The position numbers and the translations under genes are program-made. DNA of 64,000 bases, taken from NCBI RefSeq assembly GCF_000516985.1, contig NW_006917091.1, forward strand, positions 2,521,399-2,585,398, read 5' to 3'. Origin of the DNA: Pestalotiopsis fici W106-1. Its lineage: Eukaryota > Ascomycota > Sordariomycetes > Amphisphaeriales > Sporocadaceae. The notes beneath the pieces were generated by a model that was not told where the DNA came from, searched no databases, and saw nothing but the letters and a program-made list of their open reading frames with translations. Below, in pieces: positions 10,680 to 21,817 of this stretch. Position 1 is the first letter of the stretch. Every line of letters starts with the position of its first letter.

Positions 10680-10946
10680 CTAAAAACATGTTTTGATCGT
10701 CAGTTCGTATAATCCAGCGACTATATATCCATAAATCCTTCCGTTATATATACTATTCTTGGGTTTTCTCTTCAATTCTTTGTAGATCTTGTGGAATCTG
10801 GCAAGGATACCAAGATATTCAGTATAATCGATGCGATCATATCCTCTTCCTTTCTTCAGATCGTGCAGAACGGTCATCATGCAAGACTCAAATGACGCTG
10901 TTGGATTTTTCGATCTGCTAAGGACCAGCTTTACGCCGATCAGCAT
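10680..10946 (-). CDS. small orphan open frame, 88 aa, doubtful
   Basis: ATG-initiated minus-strand frame, charged and tyrosine-rich (GYDRIDYTEYLGILARFHK), with no signal peptide and no recognised domain. Codon use looks more coding-like than that of surrounding frames, but there are no neighbours or splice sites to confirm it. It could be a real small gene or the remnant of a longer one. Confidence 0.25.
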   Translation of the reverse strand: MLIGVKLVLSRSKNPTASFESCMMTVLHDLKKGRGYDRIDYTEYLGILARFHKIYKELKRKPKNSIYNGRIYGYIVAGLYELTIKTCF

Positions 10947-11216
10947 TTGACAGCTACGTAACTTGAGTTCTCAGGTTAGTATCCAAGTAAAGAGGTATAC
11001 GAGGTATACGCAATATAGCTAAGTAGAGAATGGAAATAATGACAGTCTTTCAGACATAAATAGGCCGTAGGTTCTCTCCTGAAATCTTTTCTTTCTCTAT
11101 CATCATTCACAACATCCAAAAACAACATTTAACACAACAATCGCACATCATCTTTCAACTTCCTAAATATCAAATACATATCTACTTTATCAACCCTTTA
11201 AAACAACGCCAACAAA

Positions 11217-11826
11217 ATGCAGTTCTCCAACGCTCTTCTCGCTATCATTTCAGCCGCTGCCACTGCCCAGGCTGGTTGCTTTACTAGGGGCGACGGCAAT
11301 GGTCAAGGTGATGGTCATTACGGCCAGGGCTTGAACCAGTACGACATTCTCTCTTCTGTGGCACCTCTACTGAAGGGACACTACTTGTCCAATGAAGAAC
11401 GTCAGCAGTGCGCCATGGACACTTACCAGAACAAGTGGAAGTTCTACGTCAAGGCAAGTTTTCGAGACTCTCCCCATTCCGAATCGGTCCGGAAAACAAT
11501 CTTGTCATTGCTAACATTTCTGGCCGCCTGCTCACAGAACACCGACGGCAAGCCCAACGATATCAGCGAGGATACTGTAAAGCAGTACCTGCACAACGAA
11601 GCTTATGCCTGCCAATACGGAGGAAAGTCCACGCAAGAGGGCCACTGGGAGATTGTGTAAGTTGTTCCATGCATCGAACCCCTCTCTATCCTCTTCAATT
11701 TCCCTGTCGGCTACAGATATTTACTGACCATCGCCATTCTACAGCTCCGACCCTAACCCTGGCGAATGTGTCTCTTCTTCGCCTTCAAGCAAGCGCGATA
11801 CTACCGTCCGTGGGTGGAGAGCATAG
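11217..11826 (+). CDS. small secreted protein with a GC-AG intron, 145 aa
   Basis: Three exons: 11217-11453, 11538-11656 and 11745-11826, summing to 146 codons. Intron 1 starts GCAAGT rather than GTAAGT, has a CTAAC branch site and ends CACAG; intron 2 is GTAAGT...TACAG. The protein begins MQFSNALLAIISAAATAQAG (signal peptide). A Gly-rich segment follows, then four cysteines (AGCFTRG, QQCAMD, YACQYG, GECVSS) that could form two disulphides. The leader before the ATG is rich in A and C, as is usual for highly expressed fungal genes. No known domain. Effector-like by size and cysteine content only. Confidence 0.78.
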
Positions 11827-12387
11827 GACATTGATCGGCCTTGTATAGTCACGAGAATTGACCGAGTGGAATAAGCATGCTTGCTTGGGTTAGGACTTTG
11901 GTGACTTATAAGAACGAGTTGTACGATTTACCAGGCTGAAGCTAGGAGCAATAGCCAGGGACCTTTCATTTGTTTTACAAGTAGCACTTAGCATTAGTCT
12001 TTCGTTCAATCACAGAATTCTCATTTTCAATTTCAGTCTTCATCTTGAGAATGATGCTTCGTTAAAACGCTTGAATATGATCTGGTTCGGGCCCTGGTTG
12101 ATACCTGGCGCCGTTTTCTTTAAAAATTGCGCATTGTGAAATATGAAAAGATATGTAATTATGATAGCCGTGTTAGATAACGTCTTGGGGCATCTTTATG
12201 CTTGCCTGAGTATATTTTTACTATAGGTCTACCTTGGGATAATCTCAATCGTGTCAAAAACCGGTTGTTCTTTTGCCAAGTCTGTGTGCAGCGATTAGTA
12301 GAATTCAAAGAAATTCAGACGGCTTTTAAATTGCGTGCATTCTATAGCCAAGGACTTGTCAAACTCGATTGAATCCCACCTCTACTA
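11827..12387. other. intergenic region, no supported gene
   Basis: 560 bp of AT-leaning sequence between two gene 3' ends. Nothing recognisable. Confidence 0.6.
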
Positions 12388-13514
12388 TTATCGAGAAGCG
12401 CTTTCAAGGACACACAGAAACTTCAAAGCTGTGCCCCAATGCCCACATCGCCTCTTCAGAATCCGTGCGCCTTCTCGGATGACACGCATCGAATCGACAC
12501 AAGACAAGTCACCGACGCCTTCAATGTATACCTGTATTCCTTCGGCCGATTGTATGAAATTTTGGACTAGATCGTCATCAATCGGCCGCTCGATATGCAT
12601 GAAGTTGGGCAACTGAGAGCGTGACTCCAAGGCATCATCAGATGCAAGGTTGTGGGAGTCTTCTGCGCTCCGCCTTTGCTCTCTTGGACGGTTCTCAAAG
12701 GGGGGACCATTGCGGATACTGGGTGTAGCAGGGGAGCACACCGCACGGGAAGGCTCGTCTGGGTCGACGTTTTCACCTGGCAGGCCCCCTGGTATAGGCC
12801 TGGACACGTCGGAGTGTTCTGCTGGTATCGACACGGCCAAAGGAGAGCCTTTTGAGGCAGCCGCTCGGCAACATAGCGCATAGGCCCACAGGACCACGGT
12901 GGCCATGAACATTGAGAAAGGTTGGAGCATGGTATCAGAGGGATACCTTCGAATATGCCAGTAAATGGCACCCGCATGAAGTACTGCCAGGCGGCACTTG
13001 TACCTGTCGCGATCAAACCAGCACCATGCTATCTGCTCGCATTTGGGTCTCGAAGCATGTCCAAAACACTGTGTTGCGGACGCCTCACCCGACTTGAAGC
13101 TTTCAAACAAGGTTCTAAGCTCCATGAACGGAGTCAGCAAAACGAGACGAGCCAGGTGTAGATACAGAAACACCGAACCCTCGAAATCTCCCGTCTTGGC
13201 CGAGTCGCTGACGGCGTTCCAGTGGAGCACATCTAGACAGTCACAAGCGCTATTCCTCCAATCCGCAATTTGAGGAATCTCAGCTGGATAGTGAGTAGGT
13301 GACACATAATTTCGCGGTTTGCTGCTTCCATGACCATATTCCTTTGGATTCCACTGAGACAGGGGGTTGGTGTAATATCGCTCTACTTGCCAGTTCCATT
13401 GAATAATGTGATGAATAATAATCGCAACTGAGAAATCTGGTAATTCGGGGTCGACGCATCTGTGCTTATGGAGATTCTCCAGGGTTTCGTCAATCGTTCT
13501 GGGTTCCAAAACGC
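12388..13514 (-). pseudogene. C-terminal part of a fungal-specific transcription factor
   Basis: A minus-strand frame of about 373 codons matches the C-terminal half of the C2H2-type fungal factors with a Fungal_trans (PF04082-like) domain: WNWQVERYYTNPLSQWNP, EWRNSACDCLDVLHW-like DWRNSACDCLDVLHW, LHLARLVLLTPFMELR, and the terminal RVIREGARILKRRCGHWG. It opens just after an AG acceptor (GAAATAG at about 13515-13521), so it is the last exon of a once longer gene. The DNA-binding zinc fingers and the first several hundred residues are not found upstream; that DNA holds a broken transporter instead. The gene therefore appears truncated, although the remaining frame is intact. Confidence 0.65.
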
Positions 13515-13925
13515 CTATTTCAAAATTTTAGCCTATGGGTTGCAGGCGTTGCGGCCATAACTACTAAGCCTCGGAGTGAGTGGGCATTAAGAAGCCCAAT
13601 GTTAGTATTGGAAATTAAATAAGGTTGGGGTTGCAAACAATTTTTTACCTTTTTCCAGGCACTTGGAAATTTGTTACGGTAGACATTGTCCCACATTGTG
13701 TGAACTTCATATTAGTCCCGCTTCTCGGCCCGTTGCCGACGAATGCACTTCGGCCACTACAAGATGCCATTCTTCTGTGAGAGGATATTGACCAGCGTGA
13801 AATATGAATATTTTTTAGATTGTTATAAAATGATGAAATAATGAACAATCTTCCTAAAACATGCCTTGAAGCTACACTTGGCCCGCTTTTTATCACTTCG
13901 AGCGTTGATTGGTTTATTAGATATG

Positions 13926-15154
13926 TCAAATTCTGTTGATCACATATGAGCGGTTGTCTTCATCAGTCATCTGTAAGAATTGCCAAAGAAAATACTTACG
14001 ATCGACTCGAGTGGTCCTCCATTTCCTAGCTGGAACTTTTTTGTCGAACAATAAATCAATCTCGCCAAATGTACGGTCTTTCGTCTCTGGCAGACGGAAC
14101 CAACACCAAATACTGCAAATCAAATTTGTTCCAGCGAAGAACCAGGCAGCTTTAGCTCCCCAATTCCAATCTAAAGAAATGCGTTAAAATAAGCTTTGCA
14201 TTCGCCAAGTACTGCCGTATGAAAGAGTTGCCACTTCGGGATATCATTCTCGGCGTAATGATGTTATTAACAATGCCGGTAATAACGCATGAGAACCTGC
14301 CGATGGTGATGGTCTTATACCTCAATCTACCCGATGGCGTCTCTGCCACGATAGGATACGCAACGGTCCTATAGTCATCACGTTGACTAGTTGTGACAGA
14401 ACCATGATGATGCCAACAGCCAAAGTAGCCGAGGGGAACCCCCAGCACATACAAACCCAAGCAGTGACAAACGGTCGAAGCATGGCGGGTACCAGTTCAC
14501 AAGCGTAAGTCGTGCTGAGCGTCTTCGGAAAGTCAGCCATCAATTATCTCGAAAGCCATAGCGCCAGGGATTAAACTGACTTGAAATACCCCCCATGGGA
14601 CTCCACACATGAATTCCCCAATAGCCAGTACAATCAGGGATGGCGTGAAAACAGGAATGAAAATACCTGCTGCCATCCAAATCATGAAGACCATAATAGT
14701 ACTTCGGGCGCCAAACCTGTCCTGTGAGTAGGCATTGATCGCAAGGCCAAACAACTGACCGACCGCAGAAGCATTGGACAAGCCAGACTGCCATGCTGCT
14801 GAAATGTAGCGCCTGCCGGTAGAATGTTCATACTCGCCAAAGCGCTCTAGAAACTGTGTCCGGCCATAAAATGAACTCATCTTACAGCCCAGCTAGTTAG
14901 CATCAATAATGTGTTTTTGGCCATGTACAAATATATACCATGTTTGCATCAAAACCTTCCATGACAAGCGCCATTGACATGTACATTGCCCAAAAAACAG
15001 CTACCTTGTATTTCTTGAGAGCTTGACGAATCGTTAGATTCCGATCGTATGTGTCGCTCTCCTTTGCACGTTGAATCAAGTCGATTGTGTTGGGGTCGTC
15101 TAACTTGAAGACTTTTAGGTGGTCATCTCCGACGACAACTTGAGATGGTTTCAT
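13926..15154 (-). pseudogene. broken alpha-glucoside-type MFS permease
   Basis: Exons read in order on the minus strand from MKPSQVVV (15154): YDRNLTIRQALKKYKVAVFW and ALVMEGFDANM; then FYGRTQFLERFGEY and WQSGLSNASAVGQLFGL; then TTYACELVPAMLRPFVTAW. These match the N-terminal half of maltose/alpha-glucoside H+ symporters. After CWGFPS the sequence jumps to TIGP...YPIVAETPSGRLRYKT and ITPRMIS near TM10, so roughly 200 residues (TM5-TM10) are missing. At about 14366-14371 the frame also slips by one base between TIGP and VAYPIV. The C-terminal loop WCWFRLPETKDRTFGEIDLL is intact. Two separate lesions show that it is a pseudogene. It lies next to a truncated transcription factor. Confidence 0.85.
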
Positions 15155-16539
15155 GTTGACTGGATAAATAGAGTTTAATTTGGCATCAATGGATTCTTGT
15201 TGGATGTGATGAAAGTAGTGCCCGCAGAAGCACCTGCTGTCATACACACTGTCAAGGCCGTAGCCGAGTTTGAGAAAGAAGAGAGTAGCTTTGAGCGTTT
15301 GGTAACTTGATCCAAAGGTTACGTGAGCTCAATAACAGATCATACTGACCACTTCCTACGTCTCGACAGCGAGGACTTGATTCATAAGGGAACGTCATTA
15401 TACTCGACTACTCCGTCTGATTAAATGCCTATATCCGGTGGGGAAAAAAATTTACGTTCCAAGTTTAAATGTAATGTTGCAGGAAGCAAGATTGGCTGCA
15501 AAACCCGAGAGCAAGGGGTTGGTGGGGGCGGCGTTCAAACATAGCAAAATAAACCACTTATTTCTCGTTTGGGATCTCCGCCCAAGATCGGAAATAGAGA
15601 CAAACGTAGCCAGCAGTATATTCGGGCTGAGATTCGAGGCCCGGGATTCGACTACAGCTTAAAACTTTAAGTCATGGTCGATGTTACTGCATGGACAAAA
15701 GTGTGGTGCTGCATAGGTATATAATCCCGGTGGAGATGGCACAAGTGGTACAAGACATCACAGCTCGGGAATAAGACCGGTTTGGTGAGAACGTTCGCTT
15801 ATAAGCACCTCTTGACTTTAAATATCTACATAACCAATCTCTCTTTTCTATTCCTTTTTCACCTTTATTAAATAGTCTCCCTTTTGATTACTCCTGAATA
15901 GAAGGCTGACTATTCAATCAAGTATTATTTAGATTACGGAGCATACACAATGCCAACCAAACTCCAAAAGGCCACTGCTAGAGCATTGACAAAAGGATGC
16001 TTTGAAATCTCGGCACAGAATCTGGGACAAGTGAAGAAAGCGGCAAGATGCTTGGATATGATGTGGTGCAGGTAGGGTAGGTAAATTGCTAGGTACTGTC
16101 TATGCTTCCCCGAGCAGGTACCTACTGTAGATTGAAGCCGGAATTACTGTAATCGAGTCGAAAGGCCGGTTGCTCTTTGCCAAGTTTACATGCCGCAGGT
16201 GCAGGGTGTTTATATAGGCACGCTACCAACTTATCCGTTGCATGAGGCATAACGGAGATGATGTGTAATATGATCCTTTGGTGCTAGTGTTGAAGGAGCA
16301 ACTCCACATCTCATCCTCTCAAAAGGCACATCAGTGGTAAATCCTAAAGACCAATCTCCCACAAATCAACTTCATTCTCTTTTCTTTCTTCTCCCAGGCC
16401 AGTCTACTCTTGCATCAAAAGAGACTTGGACTGAAAGAGACTTGGCGCGTCTGCTGTCTCAGGTTTTCCCCGCCTTCGTCCGACTTGCATCATTATACCA
16501 ATCCAACGACATTCATAAGACTCACTGGTCAAACCAGTG
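15155..16539. other. intergenic region, 1.4 kb
   Basis: No supported large gene. It has pyrimidine-rich leader-like tracts near 15830-15890 before a tiny open frame (15950-16075), and a TATA-like TTTATATAGG near 16208 that may serve the reductase gene. Confidence 0.5.
15950..16075 (+). CDS. tiny open frame, 41 aa, doubtful
   Basis: An ATG frame encodes a 41-residue basic peptide (MPTKLQKATARALTKGC at its start, ending MMWCR). It is notable only because a typical fungal promoter/leader layout precedes it (TATAA-like and CT-rich tracts about 60-110 bp upstream). It could be a first exon, an upstream ORF or chance. Confidence 0.15.
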   Translation: MPTKLQKATARALTKGCFEISAQNLGQVKKAARCLDMMWCR

Positions 16540-17510
16540 ATGGCATCCAAAGAGGGTGTCCTCATTACAGGGTGCAGTGATGGAGGCATCGGGTCTGCAC
16601 TAGCACTCGAGTTTCAAAGGCGAGGCTATCACGTATTTGCCACAGCTCGCAACCCCTCAAAGATGTCCCGGCTAAACGGTTTGTCAGGAGTGACAACTTT
16701 GGCACTCGACGTCGTCAAACCAGACGATATGAAAACTGCAGTCGCCGCGGTAGAGGGCAGCGGGACCACCTTGAAGTATCTCATTAGTAATGCAGGGCGG
16801 AATCATTTCATGCCTATCCTGGATGAAGACCCGCAGGCAATTCGTGACCTTTTTGAGGTCAACCTCATTGGCCCAATCACGCTGACCCAGGCCTTTGCTC
16901 CCTTGCTCATCAAGGCAAAGGGCATGGCGGTCTACATTACCTCAATCTCAGGTTATCTTAGCATTCCGTACATGGGTAGGGTTCTCACGTCCAAGTTTCA
17001 GCCAATTAAAGTCTACTGCAGGCAGTTAACAAATGCTACAGGAACGTATTCGGCCTCGAAGAGATCGCTAGAGATTGTGGCCGACACTCTCCGTCTGGAG
17101 CTTGCCCCATTCGGTGTCGATGTCCTCGAAGTCGTCACAGGTGGCGTCAAGACCAATGGACAGACATATTTTGAAGACTTGAAGCTACCGGAAGAGTCAC
17201 TCTACAAGCCAATCGAGGACACCTTTGTCAACAGAGCGCAAGGCAAGGGCGATGGCCTGGAAAGGATGGATGCGGCGGAGTATGCATCGGCCGTGGTGGA
17301 TGCAATTGCTAACCGTACCACCGGTCGCTTCTGGTTTGGTGTTAATGCCGAGGCAGTAAGAATGAGTACAACCGCGACAACAGTCCCACAATCTGCCATG
17401 GTATGTTCTGAATGTAAATTCTGATTCCATCATCAGCGACTAACAATAGTTAGGATGCCGGGGCAGTCATGGGAACAGGACTTGATGCGTTGGAAAGCGG
17501 TGACAAATGA
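16540..17510 (+). CDS. AYR1: NADPH-dependent 1-acyldihydroxyacetone-phosphate reductase-like SDR, 283 aa
   Basis: Three exons: 16540-16975, 17042-17400 and 17454-17510. Intron 1 (66 bp) is in frame and open, so it can be mistaken for coding; removing it joins YMG to TYSASKRS, the classical short-chain dehydrogenase active site (Tyr148, Lys152). The nucleotide-binding motif is TGCSDGGIG (residues about 9-17), followed by NAGRNHF. Sequence and length agree with Ayr1-type reductases, which reduce 1-acyl-DHAP to lysophosphatidate on lipid droplets/ER. The last intron (GTATGT...ACTAAC...TTAG) supplies the short tail MDAGAVMGTGLDALESG. Exact substrate is an inference, since this SDR family has expanded in fungi. 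Confidence 0.88.
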
Positions 17511-18607
17511 TGTGGCGAGATTGTGCCAGCAACGCCGTGGAAGACCAGTTGCTATGTCAATGGTCGGAGACAAGCAATAAACCTAGCAATTGGTCGACAT
17601 TCGAGATAAATAATCAAACAAACGACTGTGCTAGATTCCAGCAGTCTTGTTTTGATAAATTAAAGATTATTTTATTATCAGTGGAAAACAGCTACGGTTT
17701 TTAATTTGATTGGTGAAAAGCGGTATTCGCTAGAATGCCTTACGCGTAAGGCATTCTCGAGCCTCGCTAATTCAAATGCCTTGGCGGCAGTGCTGCAGCT
17801 GTGTTCAAGACCTGGAAGGCTTAAGCAAGACCAAAAGACCCCTGCGGGGTGTTGAAAATGCTGAAATATCGCCGGACCAGATCCAGTTCCAGCCCGCCAT
17901 CTCCCCGAAGCCTCACCATGAATCCCAGTAATTGGTGATTCTTGACTTGAGTGGTTGATCTCTTGGAGAATGCATGAAAATAGCGACTTCTAAGCTGTTA
18001 CAGCATACTATCATTTTTCGATGTGGCCTGGTCTAGGGACGCTATGGCAATAAATCGCGATCTCTAATAGTTATTTTAATCATTAGTCGCAACTGCAGTG
18101 CTGCGACTTAACGGGCGCGACTCGATTTGTCTTCTCGCGAAGGAAATGCAAGACTACGATGCATGTTTGTAGCCTCTGAGAGGCAATTCGAACAGGATCA
18201 CCGTCGACTTGAAGAAGCAGAAGAACTCGTCTAGGACTTTACACAACAAGTTTTTCTGCGATATTTTGAGTCATGACACTCGTAGAGCCTTGCCATTCAG
18301 CTGGTGACCGACCGCTCTTTTACAATCCAAGGAAACATGACTAACCTCAATCTTCACTAGGGCTGACTTTGATTTGGTTTACGGCTTTTACAGCTTTATG
18401 GCCAATCGCCGCAAACCATCACTCCACAACCCGGGCAGAAGAAGTAGGATATAAGATTCCGGTAGAATCCTCGTAATTGATTCTTCAGATTCTCCATACT
18501 AGCTCCACGATAAGGCTGATGGTCCACTAATTTCCGAACCTTCTTTTTAATTTCTGGTCCGGAAATTGGGTCAAGCTGTTTCTGTACTCATTCTAGTTGC
18601 CTTTATA
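17511..18607. other. intergenic region with a perfect palindrome
   Basis: About 1.1 kb with no supported gene. It contains the 26-bp palindrome at 17732-17757 and a hairpin-like AGTCGCA...TGCGACT near 18085. A short coding-like scrap (SERQFEQDHRRLEEAEELV) occurs near 18172-18234 with no start or continuation. Confidence 0.5.
17732..17757. repeat. perfect 26-bp palindrome
   Basis: Reads AGAATGCCTTACG followed by its exact reverse complement, centred on CGCG. It lies about 220 bp after the AYR1-like stop codon. Could be a transcription-end hairpin, a protein-binding site or a remnant of a palindromic element. Confidence 0.7.
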
Positions 18608-20712
18608 ATGGCCAGCATTCGAAGTCCAGAGTCTGTATCATGTACCGCCACAGCTGCTATGCCCTGCACTGAGCCTTGCGAAGAGGATCCGCATAATCCT
18701 CCTAGAAGTGCACAAAACAACGCAATGGTTGACGAGATATGGACTCAGGATGAAGAACATCACGGAGAAAACTTTGATCCTGATGCTTTATTGCCTCGTG
18801 TTTTGCGGCCAGAGGCAGGCGAATCAGATTTGCAGTACCTTCCCTGGAGTGGTCCTTTTGATGATCTCTTGACGCACAACTTCATGCCGCGGTGGTGGTC
18901 AGCAATTACCTTTACCAGTATTGTTATATCATATTTATTGTGGCTGAACTGGGCGAGTAACGGCAAAACCACAATTGCAATGTCAAGTTCCTTCGATTAC
19001 TATATTTCTCTATCATCTATAGGTGGTTTGATTGGAAATTTTGGTTTTTTTGTCGTATGGCTTTGGAGACGCTCGCTGGTAGGAAGTTGCTTGCTATCAA
19101 TATCCATCTCGACGGGGTGTTTCATTCTTATCCGTTCATTGACTTCGACGTTGGCTTTACAAGACGGTCAAAGCTTTTGTGGTGAGGAAGTGGTAGCCGG
19201 GTGGACATGGAGGACTGGACCGCCACCTCCGATCACTCCAAGCTGTCAGGATCGTGTCGATTTGCAGCAGAGCAAACTTTTTACCGAAGCACTCTATAGG
19301 GCACAATTTGCCCGCATGATTGAGATTACGCTACCAGCAGGCAATGCCTCCATCCTTGCGTTCTCCATGGCCGACTTCCTCAAAATAAAAAACGACTCTG
19401 TACTGTGCTACCAGGGCTTTCAGGGAAACCAGGACCTTTACGGGATGGGTATTCGATATGGCATTTACCTTCAGTGGATCGCGTCCATACTTTCGAACAA
19501 CTTCCTCCCAGGTACTCGGCTCGAAATTCAAAGCTTACATCTACTCTTTTCTATCGGCATTTGTGTCGCTACCTTGGTCTTCACCTTCAGAAAGACTTGT
19601 ACCTTCAGCATTGAAATTGAAGTGCTATATTGGCTATTCTGGGGTGGCTTCGTCGGTGTCGTAGCAGCTTGCCCGAATCAACTCCGTTTAGGAGGAACTC
19701 AACGTGCTCGAATGCTTGGTCTGAACTGGACTATGGCAACGCTGTTTGTCACCGCCAGCCTCATGACATATCATATGATTTGGTATTTCTCTTGGGGTTA
19801 TGATCAAAGTTTCTCACGTATGCCCTGCGGCACATGGCATTTTCTCATCTTGGCACCTATTCTAGACCCGAGCGAAGCTTTCTGCTTTAGCAGAGATGGT
19901 ATCACATTACTCACACTGCCTTATGCGCACCTTCTGGGCATTAGCATCCCAGTGCTCACCTTTCTTACCATCCCAGAGATATTGGGCGCAATTGGCAGCT
20001 CGAGATTATGTCGGTTCTTGATGACAAGGACGGATGAGCCCCCCGAGTCAACTACCCCCACCATGTCGAGGAAGAGACTTCGAGACTCCTGGAAGAGGAT
20101 CTACAGGTGGCTTTGTATAGTTTATCATGGAATACGTCACATAATTGGCCTTCCGGCGCACAACACGGGTGGGATCCGCTTGATAACCCCTTTGGATATT
20201 GCTGTACGGAGGTGAGTCTGGAATGTTACTATTCGCTAGCTCTACAGGCTATAGCTGACTCGTCTGCAGATTATATCGCATTAAATGTATCATCCTAGCG
20301 CTGGCCAGCACCGTAGTTTCTATTACGGCAATCGAAATCACTCTAGCTCGGAATAAAGTCACCAGTATCAACACAATTGACTCAGTCGGGCAATTCACAC
20401 CCTTCATCATGGGCTTGGGAGCTTTCGTCAGCGTCTGCTGGCAGTTGTTGAAACAAGAAATAGTGAGCTTCGCCCAAAATTCATCCCCTAACCTCAGATA
20501 ATGAGCCCCCATTGCCCAATGACTTTCTTTTGGCTAAGCTTCCATTCTAGGAACGAAGGAACAAAATCAGAAGGAGGCAGAGTATTGGAAATGATATCGA
20601 GCTCGAAACACCAATGAGATCGTTGAGCTATGCATTTTCGCAGCCAGATCAGGATTCTCTGACTGTTAACAGAACGTTGCCGATTTCGACGGATAGAGGT
20701 TCCGATGGGTAG
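18608..20712 (+). CDS. multi-pass membrane protein, 652 aa, unknown function
   Basis: Three exons: 18608-20211, 20270-20462 and 20551-20712, joined by GTGAGT...GCAG and GTGAGC...CTAG introns; lengths sum to 653 codons. The first ATG of the frame is at 18608. After an acidic N-terminal region (DEIWTQDEEHHGENFDPD) there are about nine hydrophobic segments (for example FTSIVISYLLWLNW, IGNFGFFVVWLW, LYWLFWGGFVGVVA, LFVTASLMTYHMIWYF) and a short basic tail (RRNKIRRRQS). A cysteine-containing loop between TM segments (QSFCGEEVV...PSCQD) may be outside the cytosol. It resembles unnamed fungal integral membrane proteins and I recognise no transporter family. A further coding-like frame lies just downstream in another phase (20715-20957) and could not be joined. 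Confidence 0.75.
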
Positions 20713-21817
20713 AAGTGTGGTTACGCATTCTATTCCCTTTGGACCACGACCCAATAGCACAATCAGATATTACGAACTCCAAGCTCATGATCCTTGAAAA
20801 AGCGCGGACTTTGGAGGATTTGGGCAATGGGGCAGTTTTGATGAAAAAGGCACACCAAGAGCTTTGGAACACTTATGCCCGGGATAAGAGGCGAAAAGAT
20901 TATCAGATTCGCATCTTCCAATTTTTGCGCGCGGCATTCGCCCCGATAACACTTTAAGTCCTTCTAGAAGCAATACATTTTAACCCGGAATAACTAGGCT
21001 AATATTCACGAATTTTGTATGAATTATGGTAAGAAGTTCCCTTCCAATTTCTTAAGCTGGGATTGAAAAGCCAGGCAAATAGGGAGGGAGCCTCTCTTTG
21101 CGGAACAGGCCCTGAATCATTCTCCTGACAAGAGATGCTGATACCACTTACGTGGTTCAATTTTTGTTGAATTTTCGGGTAACCAAGAATTTCGACCCCC
21201 CCTCCCCTCCTGTGGTTCTGCGTTGGAGAGTCACAGCAGCTTTCAATGGCATTCAACTAAATCACTACTGCAATATGGCTGGCCTCAGCGCGGCAACCAC
21301 TTTACCTCTGTATACTCAGCAGGTACCTATCAGATTGCCCATTGGACTGGTGTGGACTGCAGTCACGATGAGGGGATGAGACAAGGTCATGATGTTGACC
21401 TTCGTAACATTTCAGTCAGCCCTTCTTTCGACACTAGCCAACGGAACTCAAAAATTCCCAGTATGGTCATCTTTGTCAAGTCAGTGAAGCCCGAACTTAC
21501 GTTACCTTTGACTGCCTGTACTAACCATTTGATTGCTAGTCTGCCAAACACTTAACAACCGAGCATGAGACGCAAGGTGGCAGAAACTCCAAAGGGTTCG
21601 GCCAAAGTTATCGAAAGACGATGTTCATAGCTTTCACATGCACTCTATCATGGGGTTTCCGTGAAACAAACACTGGCGTTTATCGGATATCGGACAATAT
21701 AATATATACATCGGGGAAGCCGTCTTCACGTAGTTGAAATGGTACTACATCATCACAAAACATTGAACCAGAACTTGACTTGTTCTTCAGTTTATTCTTG
21801 ACTTTTTTCTATCACAT
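20713..21817. other. intergenic region with one coding-like stretch
   Basis: Positions 20715-20957 hold an 80-codon frame without an ATG at its start (TLEDLGNGAVLMKKAHQEL, KRRKDYQIRIFQFLRAAF) that looks coding. No splice pair connects it to the membrane-protein gene in frame, so it is left as a possible gene relic. The remaining 850 bp show nothing recognisable. Confidence 0.4.

Noticed and set aside
21223..21555. 110-codon plus-strand frame
   Set aside because: No ATG at its start and no recognisable content.
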